Below, piece after piece: positions 36,296 to 46,600 of a stretch of 64,000 bases of DNA (position 1 is the stretch's first letter; the number at the start of each line of letters is the position of its first letter). The position numbers and the translations under genes are program-made. The DNA is from Streptomyces sp. G-G2 (GTDB lineage: Bacteria; Actinomycetota; Actinomycetes; Streptomycetales; Streptomycetaceae). The notes below the pieces were generated by a model. The model was not told where the DNA came from and ran no database searches. It saw only the letters and a program-made list of their open reading frames with translations. The stretch lies in assembly GCF_030063135.1 (NCBI RefSeq), contig NZ_JASISO010000001.1, positions 11,868-75,867 of the forward strand, in the 5' to 3' direction.

Positions 36296-37242
36296 TTCGC
36301 CACCTCCGTACGGCGGAACATGTTCAGGTTGTTGCGCAGGCGCTGGAACGGCGTGGGCGGCAGCGAGCGCAGCGAGCCACGGGCGTAACGGCGCTCAAGG
36401 TAGTACTGCCCGACGCTGAACACGCTGGTCAGGGCCAGGTACCAGATGGAGGCCACGAACAGCATCTCCATGACGGCGCCCGCCGTGGACCCGATGTTCG
36501 ACGAGGCGCGCAGCAGTTCGGTGTACTGCACCGCCGAGACCAGGGACGAGGTCTTCAGCATGTTGATGAACTCGTTGCCGGTCGGCGGGATGATCACCCG
36601 CATCGCCTGCGGCAGGACCACGCGGCGCATCGTCTGCAGCTGGGTCATGCCGAGCGCGTGCGAGGCCTCGCTCTGGCCCTCGTCGACCGACTGGATGCCC
36701 GCCCGGACGATCTCCGCCATGTACGCGCCCTCGTTCAGGCCGAGGCCCAGGAGCGCGACCATGAACGGGGTCATCAGGTCGACGGTCTCGTTCTTGTAGA
36801 TCGGACCGAGGTTCACGTACTGGAAGATCAGCGAGAGGTTGAACCACACCAGGAGCTGTACGTACACCGGGGTGCCGCGGAAGAACCAGATGTAGAGCCA
36901 GGCGACGGAGTTCGTCACCGGGTTCTTGGAGAGACGCATCACCGCGAAGAGGATGCCGAGCACGAGGCCCAGCGCCATGGAGGTGACGCTGATCACGACC
37001 GTGTTGCCGAGGCCGCTGATGATCGAGGGGTCGAAGACCTTGTCTCCGACGGTCTTCCAGACGACGTTGCCCTGCGAGAAGGCGTACACCAGCCACAGCA
37101 GCAGCGCGATGACGACCGCACCGCTGACATAGCGGCCGTAGTGCCGCACCGGAATGGCCTTGATGGCCTCGTAGGGGGTGCCCGAGGCGCCGGGTCCGGC
37201 CGGCGGGGTTGCGGCCGGACCCTTTTCGATCTTGTCAGTCAC
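36292..37242 (-). CDS. polar amino-acid ABC transporter permease
   Basis: 316 residues with a Pro/Ala-rich cytoplasmic N-terminus, then four or five membrane segments. The HisM/GlnP-type EAA region is [27 protein letters not shown] single permease gene implies a homodimeric channel. The C-terminal extension is basic. The start is a GTG with a purine-rich upstream stretch. Confidence 0.92.
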   Translation of the reverse strand: MTDKIEKGPAATPPAGPGASGTPYEAIKAIPVRHYGRYVSGAVVIALLLWLVYAFSQGNVVWKTVGDKVFDPSIISGLGNTVVISVTSMALGLVLGILFAVMRLSKNPVTNSVAWLYIWFFRGTPVYVQLLVWFNLSLIFQYVNLGPIYKNETVDLMTPFMVALLGLGLNEGAYMAEIVRAGIQSVDEGQSEASHALGMTQLQTMRRVVLPQAMRVIIPPTGNEFINMLKTSSLVSAVQYTELLRASSNIGSTAGAVMEMLFVASIWYLALTSVFSVGQYYLERRYARGSLRSLPPTPFQRLRNNLNMFRRTEVAK

Positions 37243-37276
37243 GATGACTGCCCTTGCCCTTCAGTGGAGCTTCGGT

Positions 37277-38221
37277 TCACTGACCGGCGTTGACAGTGGC
37301 CTGCTTGACGGCGCTTTCCTTGACGTTCCACTTCTCCAGGACCTTGCCGTAGGAGCCGTCCTTGATGATGGCGTCGAGGGCTTCCTTGAGCGCGTCGCGC
37401 AGCTGGGTGTTGTCCTTCGAGACGCCGATGCCGAAGACGCCGACGTCGCTCTGCGAACCGGCGACCTCGAAGGTGGCGCCGCCGTCGGTGGTCTTCGCGA
37501 TGTACGCGGCGACCGGGTAGTCGTTCAGGTCGGCGACCGCGCCGCCGGACTTCACACGGGTCTGCGCCTCGGCGTCGGTGTCGAAGGCCTGGATGGTGAG
37601 CTTCTTGTCACCGCACTTGTCGGCCTGCGCCTTGAAGGTGTCCTCGTAGATCGTGCCGCGCTGGACGGCGACGGTCTTGCCGCACAGGTCGTCGAGGGAC
37701 TTGATCGCCTGCGGGTTGCCCTTCTTGACCAGCAGGGAGACGCCGGAGCTGAAGTAGTCGACGAAGTCGACACCCTTGCCGATCTTGTTGCCCTTGTCGT
37801 CCAGGCCGTCCTGGCGCTTCTTGTTGTCGGTGATCGACGACATGATCGCGTCCTGGCGGCCGGTGTAGACCGAGGTGATCAGACCGTCGAAGGTGCCCGA
37901 GGCGAACTCGAACTTCACGCCGAGCTGCTTGCTCAGCGCCTCGGCGATGTCGGGGTCGACGCCGGTGACCTTGCCGCCGTCGGTGAACTCCATGGGCGCG
38001 TAGGAAGCGTCCGTGCCGACCTTGATCACGCCCGCGTCCTGGATCTTCTTCGGGAGCTTGGAGAACAGCGGGGCGCTGCTCGTCTTCGTTCCCGTGTCGG
38101 AGCCCTTGTCGGTCTGGTCGCCGCAACCGGTGAGGATCAGGGCGCCGGCGACCGCGATCGCGCCGACCGCGGCGAACCGGGACCGGGCGGCGGTCGTACG
38201 ACAGGTGGTGCTTGCGGTCAT
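37277..38221 (-). CDS. amino-acid ABC transporter substrate-binding lipoprotein
   Basis: 314 residues from an ATG 9 nt after GGAGG. The signal peptide ends with the lipobox LTGC. The SBP_bac_3 domain follows (IKVGTDASYAPMEF, VGVDPDIAEAL-like block, DLCGKTVAVQRGT). It is the first gene of the three-gene uptake operon. Ligand is probably glutamate, glutamine or a related polar amino acid. Confidence 0.93.
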   Translation of the reverse strand: MTASTTCRTTAARSRFAAVGAIAVAGALILTGCGDQTDKGSDTGTKTSSAPLFSKLPKKIQDAGVIKVGTDASYAPMEFTDGGKVTGVDPDIAEALSKQLGVKFEFASGTFDGLITSVYTGRQDAIMSSITDNKKRQDGLDDKGNKIGKGVDFVDYFSSGVSLLVKKGNPQAIKSLDDLCGKTVAVQRGTIYEDTFKAQADKCGDKKLTIQAFDTDAEAQTRVKSGGAVADLNDYPVAAYIAKTTDGGATFEVAGSQSDVGVFGIGVSKDNTQLRDALKEALDAIIKDGSYGKVLEKWNVKESAVKQATVNAGQ

Positions 38222-38744
38222 GAGCTGGTTCCTCCGACGGGGGTGGAAAGGATCCGGTGGCGGTCCGGCACGCACCTTCGAGTGTCGCGACCTTGTGTGA
38301 TTACGGCATCTTGCCATTCGGACTGACGCATTCAGGATGCCCATCAGGTCAAAATCGCATAACGGGCGCCACCGGGAACCCCACATCACTGCGGGTACGG
38401 GGCATCGCGGCAGGACTATGGCCCGTACGGGGGCCCTCTTGCCGGAGTTTTTACGGGCCGTCTCGGCCACTGGACACAGACTGTTGGACTTTTCGCCGAA
38501 ACCCGGACAAGAGGCCTATGGTCGAGCAGGAATCGACTCGTCTGGGTGAGCGTTCTTCGGGTAGAACAGATCCTTACACCCCTCATCCGGGGCTCAGGGC
38601 GCGCGTGCGGCGCGCCCGCGCGTACGAACCTCCCCTTCGCGGAGACGGTCCAACCGTCGACGCGGAGTACGGACGCGGTGCCCGCCCACCCCTTAACAAG
38701 GAGTGGTCACCCTCAACGATTCAAAGACTTAAGGGGTCAAGAAA
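38222..38744. other. divergent control region of the ABC operon and malic enzyme gene
   Basis: 523 bases without a gene. It contains two short hairpins, GGGCGCGC-N5-GCGCGCCC (38597-38617) and GACGGT-N3-ACCGTC (38644-38658), and the long-range repeat described separately at 38688-38737. Promoters for both directions must lie here but were not resolved. Confidence 0.7.
38688..38737 (+). promoter_or_regulatory. inverted repeat covering the malic enzyme ribosome site
   Basis: ACCCCTTAA (38688-38696) is complementary to TTAAGGGGT (38729-38737). The right arm contains the SD sequence AAGGGG of the malic enzyme gene. In mRNA this would fold into a hairpin hiding the SD sequence. Confidence 0.5.
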
Positions 38745-39947
38745 GTGGCAGCGGAGATCGTCAATCCTCGCAGCGACAGCGTCACGGACAACAACCCGGA
38801 TGCGGTGTTCGCGCTCCACCGGGGCGGAAAGATGGCCATCGTGGCCACCGTGCCCGTCCGCGACAAGGACGACCTGTCCCTCGCATACACGCCCGGCGTG
38901 GCCAAGGTGTGCACCGCCATCGCCGAGCAGCCCGACCTGGTCAACGAGTACACCTGGAAGTCCAACGTGGTCGCCGTCGTCACCGACGGTACGGCCGTGC
39001 TCGGACTCGGTGACATCGGGCCGGAAGCCTCCCTCCCCGTGATGGAGGGCAAGGCCATCCTCTTCAAGCAGTTCGGCGGTGTCGACGCGGTTCCGATCGC
39101 GCTCGCCACCAAGGACACGGACGAGATCATCGAGACCATCGTCCGGCTCGCCCCCTCCTTCGGCGGGGTGAACCTGGAGGACATCTCGGCGCCCCGCTGC
39201 TTCGAGATCGAGCGCCGCCTCCAGGAGCGCGTGGACATTCCGGTCTTCCACGACGACCAGCACGGCACGGCCATCGTCACGCTGGCCGCGCTGCGCAACT
39301 CCGCCAAGCTCACCGGACGCACCCTCGCGGACCTGCGCGCCGTGATCTCGGGCGCGGGCGCGGCGGGCATCGCCATCGCCAAGATCCTGGTGGACGCGGG
39401 CATCGGCGACGTCTGCGTCACCGACCGCAAGGGTGTCGTCTCCGCGGACCGCTCCGATCTGACGGACGTCAAGGCGGAGATCGCGGGCCTGACCAACAAG
39501 ACCGGTCGGACCGGTTCCCTGGAGGACGCCCTCGCCGGCGCGGACGTCTTCATCGGCGTCTCCGGCGGTACGGTCCCCGAGCCCGCGGTGGCGACGATGG
39601 CGAAGGACTGCTTCGTCTTCGCGATGGCCAACCCGAACCCGGAGGTCCACCCCGACGTCGCGCACAAGTACGCGGCGGTCGTGGCCACGGGCCGCTCGGA
39701 CTTCCCGAACCAGATCAACAACGTGCTGGCCTTCCCCGGCATCTTCGCGGGCGCCCTCAAGGTCCGGGCCTCCCGGATCACCGAGAACATGAAGATCGCC
39801 GCCGCCGACGCCATCGCCGGTGTCGTCGGTGACGAGCTGGCCGCCGACTACGTGATCCCGTCGCCGTTCGACGAGCGCGTGGCCGAGGCCGTCACCGCCG
39901 CGGTCGCCGCGGCGGCCCGCGCGGACGGTGTGGCGCGCCTCGCCTGA
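38745..39947 (+). CDS. malic enzyme (NAD(P)-dependent, decarboxylating)
   Basis: 400 residues from a GTG. The N-terminal malic domain has LSLAYTPGVAKVC and VDIPVFHDDQHGTAIVTLAAL; the NAD-binding domain has VISGAGAAGIAIAKILV. It oxidises malate to pyruvate and CO2, feeding NADPH and pyruvate pools. Cofactor preference cannot be read reliably; the syntenic S. coelicolor enzyme is, from memory, NADP-dependent. Its SD sequence lies in an inverted repeat. Confidence 0.94.
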   Translation: MAAEIVNPRSDSVTDNNPDAVFALHRGGKMAIVATVPVRDKDDLSLAYTPGVAKVCTAIAEQPDLVNEYTWKSNVVAVVTDGTAVLGLGDIGPEASLPVMEGKAILFKQFGGVDAVPIALATKDTDEIIETIVRLAPSFGGVNLEDISAPRCFEIERRLQERVDIPVFHDDQHGTAIVTLAALRNSAKLTGRTLADLRAVISGAGAAGIAIAKILVDAGIGDVCVTDRKGVVSADRSDLTDVKAEIAGLTNKTGRTGSLEDALAGADVFIGVSGGTVPEPAVATMAKDCFVFAMANPNPEVHPDVAHKYAAVVATGRSDFPNQINNVLAFPGIFAGALKVRASRITENMKIAAADAIAGVVGDELAADYVIPSPFDERVAEAVTAAVAAAARADGVARLA

Positions 39948-39990
39948 CCCGCCCCGCCGAACACGTGAGCCCGCCGAGCACGTGACCACA

Positions 39991-40032
39991 CGACGAAGGC
40001 CCCGCCGGAACGATCCGGCGGGGCCTTCGTCG
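39991..40032. terminator. terminator downstream of malic enzyme
   Basis: A perfect 19-bp stem (CGACGAAGGCCCCGCCGGA and its complement) with a 4-nt loop, 44 nt after the malic enzyme stop. It may also end the convergent DUF6104 transcript. Confidence 0.93.
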
Positions 40033-40110
40033 TCGTACCCCGTGACCCGATACGGAGTACGGGGACCGCCCGGCGAGGAGTTCCGGGCCCGCCGGCAAGG
40101 AGTACGGGGA

Positions 40111-40296
40111 CTACTCGTCCTCGTCGTCCTCGTCGTCGAGCCGCGCCAGCCAGGTGGCCAGCCGCTCGACCGGGACCTCGAAGTCCGGGTTCAGGTCCAC
40201 GAAGGTGCGGAGCTGCTCGGCGAGCCACTCGAAGGTGACCTCCTGCGCGCCGCGCCGCTTCTCCAGCTCCTCGATGCCGCGATCGGTGAAGTACAC
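40111..40296 (-). CDS. DUF6104 family small acidic protein
   Basis: 61 residues from a GTG with GGAG 6 nt upstream: YFTDRGIEELEKRRG, then a helical region and the acidic tail RLDDEDDEDE. This matches a short conserved actinobacterial family of unknown function (DUF6104). It is convergent with malic enzyme and divergent from the conflict-system locus, and so marks the boundary of that locus. Confidence 0.85.
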   Translation of the reverse strand: MYFTDRGIEELEKRRGAQEVTFEWLAEQLRTFVDLNPDFEVPVERLATWLARLDDEDDEDE

Positions 40297-40467
40297 AACA
40301 GGCTCCGTGCGTGGAAGGGGGTGTTTCCCGGCCAGGATAATCCGCTGTGTCCGGACACCTCCCGCCGGGCAGCGGGCGGGGCTAGCCTGGACGTCTTCAA
40401 CACGCTTGGCGAGGGCGCCCTGTCGGCCCCCGGCGGGGCGGGGTTTCACCGGACCGGGGGGCGGGGG

Positions 40468-42576
40468 ATGGCGGACGGGCGCTCGGACGGCTCCGCGCGC
40501 GCCTTCGAGCTCCTTGAGCCCCTCCTCCAGGCCGCGACCGTACGCGTCCACGCCCCGCCGAACGGGTATGAGCGTCCTGGGACCGGGGCCACCTGGGGCA
40601 GCGGGTTCTTCATCGCCCCCGGCTGGGTCCTGACGTGCGCGCACGTGGTGGGCGAAGGGGGTGCCGGGATGCGGCTGACGGGCCGGGAGGTCGGCATCAC
40701 CTTTTCCTCCGGCGGCGACGGCGCCACCGGGACCGTCGCCGGGCGCGTGGAATGCGTCATGCCCGAACGGCTGGAGCAGCGGCGGGCCGCCGGGCCCGGG
40801 CTGTGGGAGCTGCCCGACCTGGCCCTCGTCCGGGTCCTGGCACCCGTCTCGCACGCCTGCGTTTGGCTCACCGACCGGGCCCGGCCCCGCTTCGACGAGG
40901 TCGCCTACTTCGGCTGCACCGAGGACCTGGGCGCCCCCGAGATCACCGGACGCACCACCCGGCTGCGCGGCACCGCGGGCAACGGGGCCGCCATCCGGCT
41001 CGGCTCGGACGACGACATCGAGCACGGGATGTCCGGCGGACCGGTCGTGGACCTGGCCCGCGGCGAGGTCGTCGGCGTGGTCAAGGCCCGGGGCCGGGGA
41101 GGCGGCGGGCTCGCCGTCTCCGTCGTCCAGCTGCGGACCCTGCCGATGGCCGCCAAGAGCCGGATCGGCCTCTACCGCCGGGTCATGCAGGGCCACGACC
41201 TGCACCACTACGACCAGCACCTCAGCGACGTGGACAACCGCCGGACCTGGACCGACGTCCACGACGAACTCCCGCGCACCGACCCCGACCCCTTCGGCGG
41301 GCGCCAGCGGCTCTCGCCCGGCGAGCGCACCACCCTGTGCGGGCTGCTGGCCGAGCTGCCGCCGCCCGGCTCCTCGGAAGCCGTACGGCAGCTCGTCGAG
41401 GCCGCCCGCGGCGAGGAACCCGACCCGGGCCCGCTCGCCCCGCTGAGCTGGCGCGACGGCCTCGGGCTGCTCTACGACCCGCCCGGCGGGGTCAGCGAGG
41501 CCGCCGCCATGCTCCGCTACGCCACCGACGTCAGCGTCGCCGAGCACCGCGAGCCGCCCGCCCCCGGCGCCGACGAGGAACTGTGGGACTGGGTGCGGGC
41601 CACCGCCGAGCGGCTCTGGCGGCCGCTGCGCCGCGAGCTGGGAGAGCGCCACGAGCGGGGCCTGGCCGAACGCGAGGCCGACCGGGAGGGGCGCAGGCTG
41701 GCCGCGGCCGGACTGCCGGTACCGCTCGGGCCCGCCCGGACGCCCGAAGTGCTGCCACCGGGCCCCTCGGTGCTGCTGGAGGTGTGGGCGCACGGCTGGG
41801 AGGACGTCTACGACTGGCGGGTGTCGGTGCTCCTGGGCACGGACCACGTGAGCCCGGTCGACGCCGGGGAGCGGGCCACCCGGCCCGCGCTGCCCGACGT
41901 CCTGCGGGCCCCGCTCGCCGAGGCCTTCCGGCGCTGCGACACGCACGAGGCGGCCGCACTGCTGGAGGTGGCCGTCGCGCCCGAGCTGTTCACCCTGCCC
42001 GTCGACCAGTGGGTGGTCTCGGAGGGGGTCCCGCTGGGTACCCAGCGGCCCCTGGTCTTCCGCCACCCGGGCGGGTCCGGGAGGGCCGGAGCCGACGACG
42101 ACGGCGAGGCCGACGAGGAGGAGGCCGGGCACCGCAGGGCGGACCGCTGGGCACGGGTCATGGCCGGGCCGCTCCTGGACGAACGGGCCGACTGCGACCG
42201 GGGCCGCAAGCGCACCCCCAGCTACGCCTGGTTCGACGGACAGCCCGACAACATCGTGCCCGTGCACTGCCGGGCCGCCGACCTCGACCCCACCCTCGGC
42301 TCCCTGCACAGCGCGCAGCGCGCCGGGTACGGGGTGGTGCTGTGCCGAAGACCCCCGGCGGACCCCACCGTCACGTGCGCGCCCTTCCACCGCGCGCTGC
42401 GGGAGGAACTCGCGGACGCGCGGCACGCCGGGGTGCTGGCACTGCGCCTGCAGTCCCTGCGCGGGCGGGCGCACGGGCGCGACCCCGACGCCTACTGGGC
42501 CGACGGGCTCGGGCTGGTCTGGGACGACCCCGGGCGCCCGCTGCCCGACGACGAGCCGTTGCAGGGGGATCTGTGA
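40468..42576 (+). CDS. trypsin-like serine protease with VMAP-type C-terminal region
   Basis: 702 residues. The N-terminal chymotrypsin-fold protease has a complete triad: His59 in LTCAHVV, Asp117 in LPDLALV, Ser189 in GMSGGPVV. No signal peptide is present, so it acts in the cytosol. A middle helical region (about 280-430) and a C-terminal alpha/beta region (LEVWAHGWEDVYDWRV) match the layout of vWA-MoxR-associated proteins (VMAP). It is the first gene of a same-strand cluster with MoxR and vWA genes. The SD sequence before the ATG is only a G-rich stretch. Confidence 0.85.
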   Translation: MADGRSDGSARAFELLEPLLQAATVRVHAPPNGYERPGTGATWGSGFFIAPGWVLTCAHVVGEGGAGMRLTGREVGITFSSGGDGATGTVAGRVECVMPERLEQRRAAGPGLWELPDLALVRVLAPVSHACVWLTDRARPRFDEVAYFGCTEDLGAPEITGRTTRLRGTAGNGAAIRLGSDDDIEHGMSGGPVVDLARGEVVGVVKARGRGGGGLAVSVVQLRTLPMAAKSRIGLYRRVMQGHDLHHYDQHLSDVDNRRTWTDVHDELPRTDPDPFGGRQRLSPGERTTLCGLLAELPPPGSSEAVRQLVEAARGEEPDPGPLAPLSWRDGLGLLYDPPGGVSEAAAMLRYATDVSVAEHREPPAPGADEELWDWVRATAERLWRPLRRELGERHERGLAEREADREGRRLAAAGLPVPLGPARTPEVLPPGPSVLLEVWAHGWEDVYDWRVSVLLGTDHVSPVDAGERATRPALPDVLRAPLAEAFRRCDTHEAAALLEVAVAPELFTLPVDQWVVSEGVPLGTQRPLVFRHPGGSGRAGADDDGEADEEEAGHRRADRWARVMAGPLLDERADCDRGRKRTPSYAWFDGQPDNIVPVHCRAADLDPTLGSLHSAQRAGYGVVLCRRPPADPTVTCAPFHRALREELADARHAGVLALRLQSLRGRAHGRDPDAYWADGLGLVWDDPGRPLPDDEPLQGDL

Positions 42577-42624
42577 GCGTCCACGTACGCCGGAAGCGTC
42601 CGAACGAAGGGCGGGAGCGTCCGC

Positions 42625-43635
42625 ATGAATGACGAGTGGCTCATCTACCGGGGCGTCGGCGAGCCCCACGACGGGATCGACGCGCTGCCCGACCCGCCGC
42701 CCTGGCGGGACTTCGACGGCGGGCCCCCCGCCGACCCCGGCGAGGCGGCCGCCGTCGCCGACAGCGCGGCCACCCGGCGGCTCGGCGCGCACCGGCACGC
42801 CGCCGAACTGCACCGGCCCGAACCGGAGGAACTCGAAGCCATCAACGCCGCGCTCTACCTGCGGCGGCCCCTGCTCGTCACCGGCTATCCCGGCACCGGC
42901 AAGTCCACGCTCGCCCACGCCGTCGCGCACGAGCTGAAACTCGGCCGTGTCCTGCGCTGGCCCGTGGTCTCGCGCACCGTGCTCCAGGAGGGCCTCTACC
43001 GCTACGACGCCCTCGCCCGGCTCCAGGACGTACAGATCTCCGCGAGCGGCGGCGAGCCCGGCGGGGCCCCGGGGATCGGCAAGTACATCCGGCTCGGGCC
43101 GCTCGGCACCGCGCTGCTGCCCACCGAGCGCCCCCGGGTCCTGCTCATCGACGAGCTGGACAAGAGCGACATCGACCTGCCCAACGACCTGCTCAACGTC
43201 CTGGAGGAGGGCGAGTTCGCGCTGCCCGAACTGGAGCGGGTCGCCGACCGCGAACCCGAGGTGCGGGTCCTCACCGACGACGGCGCGAAGGCCACCGTCC
43301 GCGACGGCCGGGTGCGCTGCCGGGCCTTCCCCTTCATCATCCTGACCAGCAACGGCGAACGGGACTTCCCCGCCGCCCTGCTGCGCCGCTGCATCCAGCT
43401 CAAGCTCGGCCAGCCCGGCGAGAAGCGCCTGGCCACCATGGTCCGGGCGCACCTGGGCGAGGAGGCGGCCGCGCTCGGCGCCGACCTCATCCGGGAGTTC
43501 CTCAGCCGCTCCCAGACCGAACTCGTCGCCGCCGACCAGCTCCTCAACGCCATCTACCTCACCCACTACGCGGCGCCGCCCACCCGGGAAGACCTCGCGG
43601 ACCTCATCATCCAGCGGCTCGACCGTTCGAGGTGA
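42625..43635 (+). CDS. MoxR-type AAA+ ATPase
   Basis: 336 residues with GGGAG before the ATG. Walker A is GYPGTGKST (87-95), Walker B is LLIDELD with Asp176 and Glu177, and sensor 1 is ILTSNGERDFP. MoxR ATPases act as chaperones with vWA proteins. Here the vWA partner is the next gene, 6 nt downstream, and the protease precedes it, giving the ternary vWA-MoxR-VMAP arrangement. Confidence 0.93.
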   Translation: MNDEWLIYRGVGEPHDGIDALPDPPPWRDFDGGPPADPGEAAAVADSAATRRLGAHRHAAELHRPEPEELEAINAALYLRRPLLVTGYPGTGKSTLAHAVAHELKLGRVLRWPVVSRTVLQEGLYRYDALARLQDVQISASGGEPGGAPGIGKYIRLGPLGTALLPTERPRVLLIDELDKSDIDLPNDLLNVLEEGEFALPELERVADREPEVRVLTDDGAKATVRDGRVRCRAFPFIILTSNGERDFPAALLRRCIQLKLGQPGEKRLATMVRAHLGEEAAALGADLIREFLSRSQTELVAADQLLNAIYLTHYAAPPTREDLADLIIQRLDRSR

Positions 43636-43641
43636 GCGCCC

Positions 43642-46600
43642 GTGACCGCCGCCGACCCCGGTCCACCGCCCGCCGTCCGTGAGCTGGCCGCGCTGCTGCG
43701 CGCCGCCGGACTCGACCCGTCCGCCGGGGAGATCGCCGACGCGCTCTGGCTGGCCGGGCGCACCAGAGCGGCCGCGCGGGCCGCGGACGGGGCGTTACGG
43801 GCGCCAGTGGACCCGTCCGCCGGGCCGGGACCGGACCGGACCGAGCGGACGGACGGCGGACGGCGGGCGGCGGCCCCGCCGGACCCCGGGCCCCCGCGCC
43901 CGGCGGCCCCCGGGGAGGAACCGGTCGACCTGGTCGTCCCCCGGCGGCCGGGCGGCCCCGGCGGCGCCCGGCAGCCGACCGGCGCGCACGCCGATCCGGA
44001 ACCGGGCCCGGAGGGCGTAGGCGGTTTCCCGGTCCGGGTCCCCACGGCCACCGCGCTGCCCCGGATCCTGGACATCCAGCGGGCCCTGCGCGCCCTCCAG
44101 CGCCGTCGGCCGCCCGCGCCCCGGGCCCGTACCGTGCTGGACGAGACCGCGACCGCCGAGGCCAGCGCCCGCGCGCTCGGCCTGGTCGTCCCGGTGCTGC
44201 GGGCCGAGACCCGGCGCGAGAACACGATGCGGCTGGTCCTGGACGCGTCCCCCTCGATGGCGGTGTGGCAGGACATGTTCGACGAGCTGCGCGCGGTCTG
44301 CGAGCGGCTCGGGGCCTTCCGGGACGTCCAGGTGCACTACCTGCACCGGCTCGCCGACGGCACCCCGGCGGTCGGGAGCGGACCCGAACCGGGCGGCCGG
44401 ACCCGGTCCGCCGACCAGCTCCGGGACCCGACCGGGCGCGGGCTGACCATGGTGGTCTCCGACTGCACCGGCCCGCTGTGGCGCGAGGGCGCGGCGCAGC
44501 GGCTGCTGTACCGGTGGGCGCAGTGCACGCCCTGCGTGGTGGTGCAGCCGCTGCCGCAGCGGCTGTGGAGCCGCAGCTGGCTGCCCACCGAGCGCGGCAC
44601 CCTGGCGCGCGGCGGGGGCGACGAGCGGCACCTGGAGTTCCGCTCCGACCGGCCACCGCGGCCCGGGCGGCCCACCGGCGGGCTCACCGTGCCCGTACTG
44701 CCGCCCAGCGCCCGCGCGCTCGGGGCCTGGGCCCGGCTGGTGGCCGGGCTGGGCAGCGGGCCGGTCCCGGCCGAGGTGGGGCGCGTACTGGCCGACCATC
44801 CCGCCGCGCCCGTACCGCTGCCGAGGGCCGCGCGGCCGCCGCGCGAACTGGTGCGCCGCTTCCGGTCCTCGGCCTCGCCGCGCGCCGTGCAGCTCGCCGT
44901 GTACCTGTCGGCGACCCCGCTCACGCTGCCCGTGATGCGGCTGGTGCAGCGCACGATGCTGCCCGACTCGGAGCCCTCCGACCTGGCGGAGGTGCTGCTC
45001 AGCGGGCTGCTGCGGCGCAGCGGACCGGCGCCGGGGCAGTGGTACGAGTTCGTGCCGGGGGTGCAGGACGTGCTCCTCGGGCCGCTGGGGCGCGACGACG
45101 CCGCGCTGGTGCTCAAGCACTGCTCGGAGTACGTGATGGCGCACTTCGGGAGGGGCGTGCGCAACTTCCCCGCGCTCGCGGTCGCCCAGCTCACCGGGGT
45201 CCCCGCGGCCGGGGCGGCGGAACAGGACACGGGGGCCGGGGAGGAGCCGGGGCGGCTGTCCGCCGCGCGGCTGCCGCAGGCCTTCGCGCAGGTCTCCGCC
45301 AAGGTCGTACGGCGCTACCTCCCCGGACCGCCGGACGCGCCGCCCGGACCCCTGGAGCCCGCCCCCGGAACGGGCGCCGCCGCGCCCTCCCGGACCTGGG
45401 CCGTGCGCACCGCCCGGATCCGGCTCGCGGCCTACGACCGCGACCACGAGGGCGGGCGGCGCGGGCTGTACGAGGCCGTCGCGGTGCTGCGCCGGGCGGC
45501 GTCGGCCCCCGCCGGGCCCGCGGACCCGCCCGGCGAGGCCGAGTTCGAGCTGGCCGGGGCGCTGCTGCGGCTCTGGGGGGTGCAGCGGGATCCGGAACTG
45601 CTGACCGAGGCCGAGCGCACGGCCCGCGCGGTGAGCGCCCTGCCCGGCATGGTGCGGGCCCGCGCCCTGCTGGGCCGGGTGCTGTACGAGCGGGCCGTGG
45701 CCGCCCTGCCCGGATCCAGGCCGGAGGCGGAGGAGCTGCTGACCGCCGCCGAGCGGGAGTTCGCGGCGGTCGGCGCGGTGCCCGAGCTGGAACGCGAGCT
45801 GCTCCTGGACTGCGCGATCCGGCGGGCCCGGACCCTGATGCGGCTGTGCGAACTGCGCGACGATCCGGCGGCTCTGCGGGACGCGCTGACCGCCCTGGAG
45901 GTCTTCGCGGGCGCCGAACGGGCCGCCGGGAGCAAGCCCGACGGGGGACTCCAACTGGCCCTGGGCCGGGTGCTGCTGGCCCTGGCGGACCGTGAGGAGG
46001 ACCCGGCCGGGCGGATCCCGCTCGCCGAGCGCGCCGCCGCCCGGCTCGCGGCGGGCCTCGCCTCCCTGACCGCCCCGGCCGCCGGCGCGGACCTGGGCGC
46101 GGAGCCCGCCCCGGGCGCCGGAGCAGGTCAGGGCGCGGGTTCCGCCGCGGGCGCGGGGGAGCGGGGCTGGGTCCGGGTGGAGCTGGCGCGGGCCCTGCGG
46201 TACCTGCCCGAGCGGCTCGACGAGGCCCCCGGGGTGCTGGAGCGGGCGCTCGCGGAGGCCACCGGGGAGCCGGAGCTGCGGCTCGCGGCGCTGGTGTGCC
46301 TGGCCAGGGTGCACCGCGCCCGGAACGCGCGGGACGGCGGCCCGGCCGGCCTGGACGCGGCCGCCGAGGCCTACGGGCGGGCCCGGCGGCTGATCCCCCG
46401 GGACGGGGACGCCTACGGGGAACTGCTGCCCGAGTGGGGCGACGTACTCCTGGAACGGGCCCGGGGGGCGGACGGGCGGCGGTTCGTGTCCACCGCGGTG
46501 CGCGTGCTGCGCGACAGCCGCGCCGCCGTCCCGCAGTCCGACCCCCGCGCGGCCCACCGGCTGCTGCGGCTGGCGACCGGGCTGCGGCTGCGCCACTCCT

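Noticed and set aside
40111..43566. 1151-codon minus-strand open frame opposite the protease and MoxR genes
   Set aside because: Only its last 61 codons (DUF6104) are real. The rest is antisense to genes with intact catalytic motifs.
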